Shown here in pieces: positions 41,980 through 50,908 of a stretch of DNA of 62,463 nucleotides; position 1 is the first letter of the stretch; the number at the start of each line of letters is the position of its first letter. The DNA lies in IMG/VR virus record IMGVR_UViG_3300024999_000106, positions 1-62,463 of that record. One strand, written 5' to 3'. The notes beneath the pieces were generated by a model. That model searched no databases and was not told the DNA's origin. It saw nothing but the letters and a program-made list of their open reading frames with translations. This stretch comes from a virus. The position numbers and the translations under genes were made by a program.

Positions 41980-42732
41980 ATGCTAGAAATAAATCAAGTA
42001 TATAATTCTGATTGCATTAAAGAAAATGGCATGTGTTTGATAGATGATAAGAGTATTGACTTAATCCTCTGTGACCTACCATATGGAACAACTGCAAGAA
42101 ATAAATGGGATCATATTATTCCTCCTGATAAATTGTGGGAGCAATATGAGAGAATAATTAAAGATAATGGAGCAATAGCTCTAACAGCACAAACTCCATT
42201 TGATAAGGTGTTAGGTGTTAGTAATTTAAAATTACTCAGATATGAATGGATTTGGGAAAAAACATCTGCAACAGGACATCTTAATGCTAAGAAAATGCCA
42301 ATGAAAGCTCATGAAAATATTTTAGTATTCTATAAGAAACTTCCTACATATAATCCACAGAAGACATTTGGGCATGAAAGAAAAGTAAGTAAAGCAGAAC
42401 ATAAAGTTAATTGTGTAATGACATCAAATTATAATGAACATGGATTGACTACTTATGATAGTACAGAGAGATATCCTAGAAGTGTTTTGCTGTTTCCAAC
42501 TGATAAGCAAAAAGAGGCAATTCACCCGACACAAAAACCTATAGCATTATTTGAATATCTAATAAAAACTTATACAAATGAAAATGATTTAGTATTAGAT
42601 AATTGCATGGGGTCATTTACAACTGCTGTAGCATGTGAAAATATTAATAGAAATTACATAGGGTTTGAGAATGACGAAAAGTATTATGAGTTAGGAATGA
42701 AGAGGTTAGAGGAATTACATAAATTAAACTAA
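41980..42732 (+). CDS. DNA methyltransferase (DLPYG, beta-class order)
   Basis: The ATG at 41980 (MLEINQVYNSDCIKENG) follows AGGAGG; the upstream ATG lies in that site. Catalytic motif IV is CDLPYGT near residue 31, and the SAM-binding motif I comes later as VLDNCMGSFTTAVAC, so motif order is that of beta-class N6-adenine or N4-cytosine enzymes. AIHPTQKP is the conserved turn before it. Together with the DUF4942, MT-A70 and D12 genes it likely changes the phage methylation pattern to evade restriction. Confidence 0.85.
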   Translation: MLEINQVYNSDCIKENGMCLIDDKSIDLILCDLPYGTTARNKWDHIIPPDKLWEQYERIIKDNGAIALTAQTPFDKVLGVSNLKLLRYEWIWEKTSATGHLNAKKMPMKAHENILVFYKKLPTYNPQKTFGHERKVSKAEHKVNCVMTSNYNEHGLTTYDSTERYPRSVLLFPTDKQKEAIHPTQKPIALFEYLIKTYTNENDLVLDNCMGSFTTAVACENINRNYIGFENDEKYYELGMKRLEELHKLN

Positions 42733-42743
42733 TAAATAATTAT

Positions 42744-42772
42744 TTGCATTATTATACTAAGTATGATATTAT
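42744..42772 (+). promoter_or_regulatory. Promoter
   Basis: TTGCAT (42744-42749), 17 nt, TATTAT (42767-42772); for the 67-residue gene. Confidence 0.7.
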
Positions 42773-42810
42773 TAGGTAAATAAATAATATGATTAAAGGA
42801 GTTGATAATT

Positions 42811-43014
42811 ATGCCTGAAGAAAATATGAAATATATTTATAACGTAGATCAAGCCAATTACTATATTTCTGAAGGTTGTAGAGTTCTAGGTACTGGTAGA
42901 CACCATCAAACAAAGAATGTATTTTTTATGTTTAATCATAATGATACACAAATCGCATATGAAAAATGGTGTAAAAAATGTCAAGAATATAAATTGCAAA
43001 AGGTTTGTAAATAA
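42811..43014 (+). CDS. Small phage protein, DUF5659-like (67 aa)
   Basis: ATG at 42811 (MPEENMKYIYNVDQANYY) after AAAGGAG. ISEGCRVLGTGRH then VFFMFNHND and a tryptophan near the end resemble the DUF5659-type small proteins found in many Bacillota phages. Cys pair CKKC near the C-terminus. Function unknown. Confidence 0.6.
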   Translation: MPEENMKYIYNVDQANYYISEGCRVLGTGRHHQTKNVFFMFNHNDTQIAYEKWCKKCQEYKLQKVCK

Positions 43015-43044
43015 ATATTACAATAATTAAATAAGAATTCAAGC

Positions 43045-43080
43045 AAACACTTGGTTAAGTTAAACTAAGTGTTTATTTTG
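43045..43080 (+). terminator. Intrinsic terminator
   Basis: AAACACTT (43045-43052) / AAGTGTTT (43067-43074), then ATTTTGTTG. Ends the 67-residue gene transcript. Confidence 0.7.
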
Positions 43081-43114
43081 TTGTGCCAATATAGGATTAA
43101 GGATGGTAAAATAT

Positions 43115-44578
43115 ATGAAAAAGAAACTAAGAGTAAGTGATGTTGTAACAGGAGAACAAATAAAAATATGGGACTTAGGGGACATTATAACAATAAAAGC
43201 AGGTACAGGTGTAGGGAAAAGTTGGTTAATCAAGAACACGCTTTATAATATTGCAAAAGCTGAAAACAAGAAAATATTAATGCTTTTACATAGAAGTAAT
43301 TGCACAGAACAATTTATTAACGAAATATCAAGAGATAATAAATCAGATGTAATAGATATAAAAACATATCAAAAATTAGAATACAAAGAACTGAAGCAAT
43401 ATTTCAATGATTTAAGTGAATACAAATACATTGTCTGTGATGAATTTCATTATTTTATGAGTGACGCATCTTTTTCAAAAACAACAGATATGTCATTTGA
43501 TTTGATATTAAGCCAATCATCAGCAATAAAGATATTTATGAGTGCTACTGGTGATCAAATGAAAAGATTTATCAATGAAAACAAGGGAATAGAAACAATA
43601 GATTATGAATTACCAATTGACTTTGATTTCATTGAGGATTTATTTTTCTTCCATAATGATGAGACATTTGATATGTTTATGGACGAAATAATTACAAGAA
43701 ACGAGAAAGCAATATTATTTATTCAGTCTGCAAAGAAAGCATACGAATTAGTTAAGAAATATAAAGATTATTGTTTATTTAATTGTAGCAAACATAATAG
43801 TGATTATTATAAATATGTGGATAAAACAAAAATTAAGGAAATGTTAAAGAGTGAAAAATTTGAGGAATTAATACTTATTACAACGACATGTATGGATGCA
43901 GGGGTTAACTTGGTTGATAAGGAAATACTACATGTCATATGTGAGGTAGAGGATACAGGAGTTTTAATTCAGTGCATGGGTAGAAAACGGATACAAGATG
44001 AAGATGATAAAATTCATTTGTATATTAAAGTCATTAGCAATAATTCTTTAGGAGGAAAAGAAACTCAATTAAAGAAAAAGATACATATGGCTAATTTTCT
44101 GAAAGAACATACAGTTAAAGAATTTATAGAAGAATTTCCAAGACAATATGATTATTCTAATATGGTTTATGACAATGTTGTATCAGAAAATAATAAAGGG
44201 ACAAAGAAAATAAATGAGTTAATGTTTTTCAAATGCGAAGAGGATTTATCTGAAATATTAACTATAAAAGGATATGGAAAATATGGTTATTGTAAATATA
44301 TTCAATCTATATTTGGAGTTGAATTTTACAATATGATTGAAGAACAAAGTGCAATTGACGAGTTAGAGAAATATTTAGAAAGTATTATAGGGAAAAAATT
44401 ATACAAAGAAGAACAAAAAGAATTAATTGAGAAAATTGATTTAAAAGTGAACAGAAGACTACAAAAAAGTTATGATAAATTAAATGATGGGTTAAAAATG
44501 ATTGAATTAAATTATATAATATTACCAAAGAAAAGTAATAATAAGAGATATTGGATTGTTGAAAAAATAGATTTATAA
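43115..44578 (+). CDS. SF2 DEAD/DEAH-like helicase
   Basis: ATG at 43115 (MKKKLRVSDVVTGEQ) is preferred by its spacing to AAGGATGG. Motif I AGTGVGKSW, motif II DEFH, motif III MSATG, then FIQSAKKA (IV), TTCMDAGVN (V) and QCMGRKR (VI). It would unwind nucleic acid with ATP; such proteins recur in Bacillota phage replication regions. The C-terminal 150 residues are helical and unassigned. Confidence 0.8.
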   Translation: MKKKLRVSDVVTGEQIKIWDLGDIITIKAGTGVGKSWLIKNTLYNIAKAENKKILMLLHRSNCTEQFINEISRDNKSDVIDIKTYQKLEYKELKQYFNDLSEYKYIVCDEFHYFMSDASFSKTTDMSFDLILSQSSAIKIFMSATGDQMKRFINENKGIETIDYELPIDFDFIEDLFFFHNDETFDMFMDEIITRNEKAILFIQSAKKAYELVKKYKDYCLFNCSKHNSDYYKYVDKTKIKEMLKSEKFEELILITTTCMDAGVNLVDKEILHVICEVEDTGVLIQCMGRKRIQDEDDKIHLYIKVISNNSLGGKETQLKKKIHMANFLKEHTVKEFIEEFPRQYDYSNMVYDNVVSENNKGTKKINELMFFKCEEDLSEILTIKGYGKYGYCKYIQSIFGVEFYNMIEEQSAIDELEKYLESIIGKKLYKEEQKELIEKIDLKVNRRLQKSYDKLNDGLKMIELNYIILPKKSNNKRYWIVEKIDL

Positions 44579-44580
44579 TA

Positions 44581-44642
44581 TTTTAGGGACAAAATTGTTG
44601 CAACCCTTCTTTAAGAGGCTTGCACCATAATTGTCCCTAAAA
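44581..44642 (+). terminator. Strong intrinsic terminator-like inverted repeat
   Basis: Perfect 12-bp arms TTTTAGGGACAA (44581-44592) and TTGTCCCTAAAA (44631-44642) just after the helicase stop. The AGGGACAA word recurs at about 44675. Further hairpins follow: GTAACGC/GCGTTAC and AATTTC/GAAATT (44725-44785). Confidence 0.6.
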
Positions 44643-44857
44643 TAAAAAATAAATTAAATAATGTCTTCCCGACTAGGGACAAATTTAAAAATGATAAATT
44701 ATAATAGAACGAAACGAAGTAAGGTCTTGTAACGCTTTGTCGCGTTACGCTTGCATAATTTCTAGCTATCGCGTCGAAATTCTGGAAATATTCTTTAATC
44801 TAATTTTTCTTTTTGTATGTAATAAAAATAAATATATAGGGTGGTATTAATAACACA

Positions 44858-45739
44858 TTGGATAGTAAATTGATTGACATCTGTTACCAGAAATATAATA
44901 AGAAAATATCTGATTCATGGGATTATTTGGCAAAAACTTGGAATTATACCAGTGGAGAAGCTTTAAGGAGCAAATTCAAGAAATATCGCAAAGCAAATGG
45001 AATATTAAAAGCAAAAGATATTATTAATAGTGTAATTATTGGTAATGGTGATAGAGAATTAATTACTCCTGCTCCTGCTCCTATTAATAATTATAAAGAA
45101 TCTGTAGAAATTAAAAGTGATAACTCTCAAATTTCTGATAAATTATTAGAAATGAGTCTTGCAGAATCTAAAGATGTTGATTTTGTTTTAAAATCACATG
45201 GTTATGATTGTAACTTATTCGAGTTGGTAAGTGCTAAGAACAGTATGTGGAATATGAATACTAAGGCAGATGGGATAAAGACTCTTTATGCTAGTAAAAT
45301 TGCTGTAAAGCCTAAAACAGAATATCAATGGAATGAAGCAGATGCAAAAAAGATTTTTACTAAATTAAAAACATATACAAGAAATAAATCTAGTATTAAA
45401 CCATTGTAATATAAACAAAATGGAAAATTACTTATTATTCCTATTTGCGACTTCCGCTTAAATCTATTATCAGACAAATTATCAACAGGAAATGAATATA
45501 ATATGCAAATTGCAGAAGATATATTCTTTCAGGTAATTAATGATGTAATTGATAGAGTTGAAGAAAAAACTTTTGAGAAGATTTTATTTGTAGTTGGAAA
45601 CGATTTTATTACGGCAGATAACACAAATGGAACCACAACTCGTTTCACACCACAAGAAACAGCGGAATCATGGTTTAAAGCAGTCCATAAGGCTACAGAA
45701 TTAATTAATGGAGTTCATCTAATAAAAAATGGTATGTAA
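44858..45739 (+). pseudogene. Metallophosphoesterase split by in-frame TAA and truncated
   Basis: TTG start (MDSKLIDICYQKYNKK) opens a helix-turn-helix-like N-terminus (residues 1-60). Around HGYDCNLFELVSAKNSMW the sequence matches the lead-in of phage calcineurin-like phosphoesterases. TAA at 45407-45409 interrupts it, yet the same frame continues NGKLLIIPICDFRLN and FVVGNDFITADN, which correspond to the metal-binding ADLHLG and GNDF motifs. In motif one the usual D-x-H is DFR, so catalysis is doubtful. The C-terminal half with GNH is missing; homing-nuclease pieces follow. Confidence 0.7.
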
Positions 45740-45867
45740 ATAAAGGTTATGTTTATACTAAAATGAGTGATGAGTTCGAAGTGAAAGTAGATGATTTATC
45801 TAATGGTTCTCATGTATTAGTTGAAGTGAGATGTGATGGTTGTATGGGGTATAGATACTTTTGGTAA
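45730..45867 (+). pseudogene. Homing-endonuclease N-terminal fragment
   Basis: Frame WYVNKGYVYTKMSDEFEV ... VLVEVRCDGC is the beta-rich N-terminal module plus half zinc finger seen in Vsr-like homing nucleases, but it is cut off at TAA. It joins the truncated phosphoesterase on one side and the next nuclease gene on the other. Confidence 0.6.
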
Positions 45868-46669
45868 AGATTTTCTTGATAAATATTGGGATTATAATAA
45901 AAACACAGTTAATCCTTGGGAGATATCAAGATGTGCAAACAAACCAAAAGTATGGATTAAGTGCCAAGAAAAAGATTATCATGGAAGTTATCCAATAATT
46001 TGTAATGGGTTTATAAATAAAGTTAGATGCCCTTATTGCCATAGTAGAGGTAGTGTACATAAGATACATAAATTAGATAGTTTAGGATCATTATTTTTAA
46101 AATCTGCTGCAGTTTGGTCTAATAAAAATGAAAAAACACCTTTTGAATATTCCCCTTTTAGCATTAAAGAAGTTTGGTGGAAGTGTCCTGATGGTAAACA
46201 CGAAGATTATAAAAGAAAAATATCTGACTCAAATACTTACAAATTTAGATGTCCTGAATGTCAATATTCTAAAGGAGAAGATAGAATAGGAATACATTTA
46301 ATAAATAATAATTGGAAGAAAATCATACAAGAAGAGTATGAAAAATTATTAAAAATAAATGAAGATAATTATTATATTCCACAAAAAACTTTTAATAGAT
46401 TATTAGGTTTAGGAGGAAAATTATTATCTTATGATTTTTATATCCCTAAATTAAATTTACTTATAGAATATCAAGGAGACCAGCATGAAAAACCTATAGA
46501 TTTCAAAGGTAAAGGTAAAAAATATGCAGAGGAACAATTTGAAATTCAAAAAGAACATGACAAAAGAAAGAAAGAATATGCATTGCAAAACGGATATAAT
46601 TTTCTAGAAATTTGGTATTGGGAATTTGATAATATTGAAGAGATTATAAATAATTATATTAATGTATAA
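45833..46669 (+). CDS. Zinc-ribbon / Vsr-like homing endonuclease
   Basis: Protein of up to 278 residues with no good ribosome binding site, overlapping the preceding fragment in another frame. Zinc-ribbon units are PKVWIKCQEKDYHGSY ... CPYC and KCPDGKHED ... CPECQ. The nuclease core has LLIEYQGDQHE (metal-binding Glu and the Gln-His) and EHDKRKKEYALQNGY. The true N-terminus is probably lost or supplied by the fragment at 45730-45867 through a frameshift. Confidence 0.65.
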   Translation: MMVVWGIDTFGKDFLDKYWDYNKNTVNPWEISRCANKPKVWIKCQEKDYHGSYPIICNGFINKVRCPYCHSRGSVHKIHKLDSLGSLFLKSAAVWSNKNEKTPFEYSPFSIKEVWWKCPDGKHEDYKRKISDSNTYKFRCPECQYSKGEDRIGIHLINNNWKKIIQEEYEKLLKINEDNYYIPQKTFNRLLGLGGKLLSYDFYIPKLNLLIEYQGDQHEKPIDFKGKGKKYAEEQFEIQKEHDKRKKEYALQNGYNFLEIWYWEFDNIEEIINNYINV

Positions 46670-46706
46670 TAAAATTAAAACCGAAAGATTTATGAGGTAT
46701 ACTTAA

Positions 46707-47192
46707 ATGAGTTTTCAGAAAATAAAATTTGAAAAAATTATTAACAATAGTGAAGTACAACATTTGATAAATGGGAAATATGTTGATAAAGAAACTTATG
46801 AATCTTTACTAAATGACGACACCTTATATGTCATGCCTCCATTACCTAAAATGAATGGTTCTCCTGAAAATAGTAATCCACCCAAACCAAGCAATGTCAC
46901 TAATATTAATAAATATAATTCTAGTGATTCAGAATATGAATCTAATGAAGAATGTGATTGCCCTCAATGTCAAGAATTGTTAGATATAATTTATACCATT
47001 AGAGAAATGGATAATTATGAAGCAAAGGAATTATTAACTAATTACATAGACGCGATAAAAACAAAAACTGGTTTAGAAACATCTACTGAAATATATAGTC
47101 AACTTGGTAATGGAATGATTAAGGTTTCTGCTCAGTTAGATGTGCAATTAGATAATTTTATGAGTCAATTTGATGTTGTTGAAGAAGAGTAG
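46707..47192 (+). CDS. Hypothetical acidic protein (161 aa)
   Basis: Starts MSFQKIKFEKIINNSEV after GAGGT. A proline/asparagine-rich linker (PPLPKMNGSPENSNPPKPSN) connects the N-terminus to an acidic C-terminal helical domain with CDCPQC. No family recognised. Confidence 0.65.
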   Translation: MSFQKIKFEKIINNSEVQHLINGKYVDKETYESLLNDDTLYVMPPLPKMNGSPENSNPPKPSNVTNINKYNSSDSEYESNEECDCPQCQELLDIIYTIREMDNYEAKELLTNYIDAIKTKTGLETSTEIYSQLGNGMIKVSAQLDVQLDNFMSQFDVVEEE

Positions 47193-47265
47193 TTAGAGTT
47201 TATTGAATTAATTTATGTTAACTTTATAATAATAAAAATAAATAATAAAGGCAGGAATATTAACT

Positions 47266-48015
47266 ATGCAAATTAATAAACAAAAATATACATTATCTCA
47301 AGTTGAAGAAATTATCGACAACCACTTAGACTCTGAACAAAATTTAATGTTTATTTGTGACTTCTCAGTAGCACATTATATTTATGATTATATCCATAAT
47401 GACTATGGAATAGATGCTGAGTGTATGGAATTGTCAAGTAATGTTGATGAATATTATGTAAGTTTACAATTTTATAAAGATGAAGAAATTGGTTTCTTTT
47501 GTGAATTTGCTAGATGTAATGATGGAACTTATAAATATGACGAAGTTGATAATATAGATTACTACGTGATGTCAAATATGTCGTTCGGAGATGTTAGGGA
47601 ATTCTTAGCAGGTAAGGGAAGAGTAATATTTTGTGAGTTTGATGATGAGAGTAATGTGGAAGAATTGGTTACTGAGGATGAATCATATCTCTGTAAGTGT
47701 TGTTCTTGCGATAATGATGATTGTGATGAGTATAATTGTACATGTGGTAAACCTGATTGTTGTGATAATGAGTTATTAGAAGATGAGAATTGTGTTCCTT
47801 GTCCTTGCGTCTCATGTAAATCTGCTAGAGGTGAATTTACTCCAGAGGAAGAATATGAAATTGGATTAGTAGAACATTATGCTCAGTATATTGAAAATAG
47901 TGAGTGTGAGTGCGGATCGCAATTAAGGAATATTCTTTATAGTATGTTACAGGAATGTATGTCTATGGGGTATGAAAATGCTAAGGATGAGATGAGGGAG
48001 TTTTTAAAGGATTAG
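47266..48015 (+). CDS. Cysteine-cluster protein (249 aa)
   Basis: Starts MQINKQKYTLSQVEEI. The N-terminal 130 residues are an ordinary mixed domain. Near residues 143-183 thirteen cysteines are packed among acidic residues (CKCCSCDNDDC, CTCGKPDCC, CVPCPCVSC), followed by CECG. This density suggests a multi-metal (metallothionein-like) centre or several interleaved zinc fingers. Function unknown. Confidence 0.65.
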   Translation: MQINKQKYTLSQVEEIIDNHLDSEQNLMFICDFSVAHYIYDYIHNDYGIDAECMELSSNVDEYYVSLQFYKDEEIGFFCEFARCNDGTYKYDEVDNIDYYVMSNMSFGDVREFLAGKGRVIFCEFDDESNVEELVTEDESYLCKCCSCDNDDCDEYNCTCGKPDCCDNELLEDENCVPCPCVSCKSARGEFTPEEEYEIGLVEHYAQYIENSECECGSQLRNILYSMLQECMSMGYENAKDEMREFLKD

Positions 48016-48058
48016 ATAATATAAAATCTAAGTTTTAAATGGGAGGGAATTATTATTA

Positions 48059-48226
48059 ATGAATAAAATGACTAAGAATATTATAGATGGAATAATTGGT
48101 GATATTACCATGAGAAGTGGTCTTGGCGATGTGTGGGATCAAATAGACGAAGGAACAAAAATAGATATTACAAAAGAATGGGAAAGAATTATTACAAAAG
48201 AATTGAAATTTTATGGATTGATTTAA
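48059..48226 (+). CDS. Small hypothetical protein (55 aa)
   Basis: Starts MNKMTKNIIDGIIGDITM after GGGAGGG. Amphipathic helical N-terminus and a basic helical end. Followed by a strong terminator at 48264-48293. Confidence 0.6.
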   Translation: MNKMTKNIIDGIIGDITMRSGLGDVWDQIDEGTKIDITKEWERIITKELKFYGLI

Positions 48227-48263
48227 TGTTTTGGTAATTTAATATTTATTTTGCTATAGATAG

Positions 48264-48293
48264 TACTCCTAGCTTTTAGTTAGGAGTATTTTT
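48264..48293 (+). terminator. Strong intrinsic terminator
   Basis: Perfect TACTCCTA (48264-48271) / TAGGAGTA (48281-48288) followed by T5. Confidence 0.8.
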
Positions 48294-48377
48294 GTGTAAC
48301 AAAATAAGTTATACAAATAAGGTAGTGTCTTACCACTAAAATATTGGGTCATGTCCTACCATGAGAAGGAGAAATAT

Positions 48378-49484
48378 ATGATAACTAAGGAACTATTAAA
48401 CAAAAATAGAGTATTAACCATGTCAAACAATCGTAAATGTGATTATCTAATTGTGGATGTATCTTCCACCACAGGTAATAATAGAGACATTACAACTATG
48501 ATGGCAATTAATACACAAGGAAATAGGAAAGATATTCTAGTCATCAAAACATTTATAGGAAAATCTTTTGCAGAACTTGTAGATGAAGCATATTGGTTGT
48601 GTTGTGAGTTCGGTATACAGATTATTTTAGTAGATAAATCAGGTATGGGATTAGGATTTATTGAACAATTTGAGATGAATATAAATCCAAATAATGTTTC
48701 TGTAAGAGGATTAGATGGAAGAAAAATATATCAAAATATAAATATTAATGAAATAAAGAAAGATTTACAATATGGTAATTTGAGATTCTTACAAACACCA
48801 GAATTAGCTATGGTTAGTTATATGAAACCATTTTTAGGATTATCAAATATTATGGATTCACATAGAGAAACTAGTGAATTAATTAATGAGATAAATAATC
48901 TTGAGATCAAAATGAGATTAGATAAAATTGTTTTAAGTGGTTTAGATGAAACTATTGGTAAAGGAAGATTGAATTGTTTATTAGCGTTTTATTCTTATCC
49001 AATGAATATGGCATCAGAATTAGAAGATGACAGTAAGGGGAATAAAGAAAGATATGATGTTGCTAAAAGGAATAATAAATATGAAATAATTCATGGTATT
49101 TTTTATAAGTATATGTTTAAGTGTATTGAAAATAAGCATATTAAGGTAATATTTTATCATAATGGTCAGCACAAAATACAGAAGTTTCAAGATATAACTG
49201 AAGAAGATCAATTTAGAAGTTTATTTCTAAAAGATATAAAAAGTATAAGTAAATCAAAAGATCGTTTTGAGATTATTTTTTATAATGGAAGTATAATACA
49301 ATTTATGTACGCTAGTGATAATGCAAGGGGATATAGAAGTCATTATGCTGTTGTGGATACTGAAATTGATAGAGAAACATTTGATAATGTAATTAGATTT
49401 AAAACTATGTTGTTTGATGTGGAAAAAGAAAAAAGTTATGGGAGAATAGAGAATATTTATAATATTGATTATATAGAGATGTAG
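48378..49484 (+). CDS. Terminase-related RNase H-fold protein with inverted domain order
   Basis: ATG at 48378 (MITKELLNKNRVLTM) has AAGGAG; the upstream ATG does not. Residues about 18-105 look like a terminase nuclease domain: YLIVDVSSTTGNN, then IILVDKSGMGLGFIEQF, and a later LSGLDETIGKGRLN. The C-terminal third (IIFYNGSIIQFMYASDNARGYRSHYAVVD) resembles the ATPase-domain stretch NGS...ARxxRxHYLAID of TerL. That would be nuclease first, partial ATPase second, the reverse of TerL, with no Walker A. It may be a packaging accessory or a decayed terminase paralogue. Confidence 0.55.
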   Translation: MITKELLNKNRVLTMSNNRKCDYLIVDVSSTTGNNRDITTMMAINTQGNRKDILVIKTFIGKSFAELVDEAYWLCCEFGIQIILVDKSGMGLGFIEQFEMNINPNNVSVRGLDGRKIYQNININEIKKDLQYGNLRFLQTPELAMVSYMKPFLGLSNIMDSHRETSELINEINNLEIKMRLDKIVLSGLDETIGKGRLNCLLAFYSYPMNMASELEDDSKGNKERYDVAKRNNKYEIIHGIFYKYMFKCIENKHIKVIFYHNGQHKIQKFQDITEEDQFRSLFLKDIKSISKSKDRFEIIFYNGSIIQFMYASDNARGYRSHYAVVDTEIDRETFDNVIRFKTMLFDVEKEKSYGRIENIYNIDYIEM

Positions 49485-49516
49485 ATATATGTAATTTAAT
49501 GTTTTGTGGATAAGTC

Positions 49517-49550
49517 GATAATCCAAGCAGAAATGTTTGGATTATTTGTT
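49517..49550 (+). terminator. Intrinsic terminator
   Basis: ATAATCCA (49518-49525) / TGGATTAT (49538-49545) with TTGTTATT behind; follows the RNase H-fold gene. Confidence 0.65.
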
Positions 49551-49578
49551 ATTCACAGGAATATTGTGGATCAAAGTT

Positions 49579-49640
49579 GAGAGGTAATTTGGGAGTAGCT
49601 ACCCATCTCTACACGCCTCTCTTCTTTATATTTTTAAGTT
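49579..49640 (+). terminator. Second terminator
   Basis: GAGAGG (49579-49584) / CCTCTC (49616-49621) around an inner GGGAGTAGCTACCC hairpin, then TTCTTTATATTTTT. Confidence 0.6.
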
Positions 49641-49683
49641 TTAGTGTAGAGAGAAATAAATGTGTAGAAAGAAGGAAATAAAG

Positions 49684-50874
49684 ATGTTACTAACAAAAGA
49701 AGTAGAGGTTACTTGTCTGTCAAATAATAAGAAATATATTGAAAGTTTAGGTCATAAGTGGGAATACAAAAAGATTTTTACTATCGATGTTCATAAATTA
49801 TTAGATGGTAGTAATGCACCAATCCAATGTTTATGTGATTATTGCTTAGAAGAAGGAATAGAAACAGTTATATCTAAACCATATTATAAATATACAAAGA
49901 GTCATAAAAATCAACCTATAATAAAAGACGCATGTGATAAATGCAGGCATAAGAAACAAGAAGAATTATGCTTAATTAAAAATGGAGTCAGGTATAGCCC
50001 ACAGATAAAAGGTGTAGGTAGCAAAATTGCAGTTGCTAAAACTAAATATAATATTAATGGAATAGATGAAGAGTTCAAAGAAAGAGACTTAGTATTATTA
50101 ACTAAAACTTATAAAAATGCAGAATCATATATGGAATTCATTTGTAACAAACATATAGATAAAGGTGTTCAGTCTATAAGATATGGAAATTTCAAATATA
50201 AAGATCAAGATTGCAAATATTGTTCTTGGGACAAATTAAGCAAAGATAAACGAAGAGATTTTAGTGAAGTTCAAGATTTATTTAAAGATAAAAAAGTAAT
50301 TCTTCTATCAAAAGAAGAAGATTATATTAATAATCAATCACCATTGGAATATGAATGTCCAATACATAAGGGAATAATTCAAACAAAAACATATGAGGCA
50401 ATGCTTCATTCTTATGGTTGTAATCTATGTAGTTATGATATGCATAAAGGAGAAAATAACCCAATGTGGAAGGGTGGTTTCTCTGAGATAAATTCAATTT
50501 TAAGAGATTCTATTGCAGAATGGAAGAAAGAATCGATGATAGCATCAAATTATAAATGTGTTGTAACAAATAAACGATTTGATGTAATTCATCATTTATA
50601 TGGATTTGATAAAATATTTAATGATATATTTGATAACTTAAATATTGAAAAAAGAAGATTTATTAATGAATATTCGGACGAAGAATTAGTATTGATTAGA
50701 AATGAATGTAGTAGATTACATAAAATTCATGGTGTCGGAGTTTGTTTAACTGGTGATATTCATGCACTTTTCCACAAAATTTATGGGTATGGTGAAAATA
50801 ATATAGAACAATTTAATGAATTTAAGGAAAATTATATTAGTGGTAAATATAAATATTTAGAAGAAGTTGGTTAA
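49684..50874 (+). CDS. HNH homing endonuclease with zinc-finger array
   Basis: ATG at 49684 (MLLTKEVEVTCLSNNK) after GAAGGA. Treble-clef units with CDYC/CDKC, CNKH/CKYC and CPIH/CNLC occupy residues 40-255. GENNPMWKGG marks the linker typical of HNH homing enzymes. The HNH core is CVVTNKRFDVIHHLYG ... LTGDIHALFHKIYG. It is inserted among packaging genes, upstream of the TerL operon, and overlaps the start region of the next frame. Confidence 0.75.
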   Translation: MLLTKEVEVTCLSNNKKYIESLGHKWEYKKIFTIDVHKLLDGSNAPIQCLCDYCLEEGIETVISKPYYKYTKSHKNQPIIKDACDKCRHKKQEELCLIKNGVRYSPQIKGVGSKIAVAKTKYNINGIDEEFKERDLVLLTKTYKNAESYMEFICNKHIDKGVQSIRYGNFKYKDQDCKYCSWDKLSKDKRRDFSEVQDLFKDKKVILLSKEEDYINNQSPLEYECPIHKGIIQTKTYEAMLHSYGCNLCSYDMHKGENNPMWKGGFSEINSILRDSIAEWKKESMIASNYKCVVTNKRFDVIHHLYGFDKIFNDIFDNLNIEKRRFINEYSDEELVLIRNECSRLHKIHGVGVCLTGDIHALFHKIYGYGENNIEQFNEFKENYISGKYKYLEEVG

Positions 50875-50908
50875 ATATCAACTTCTTCTATTAAGGAGTC
50901 AATTAAAT

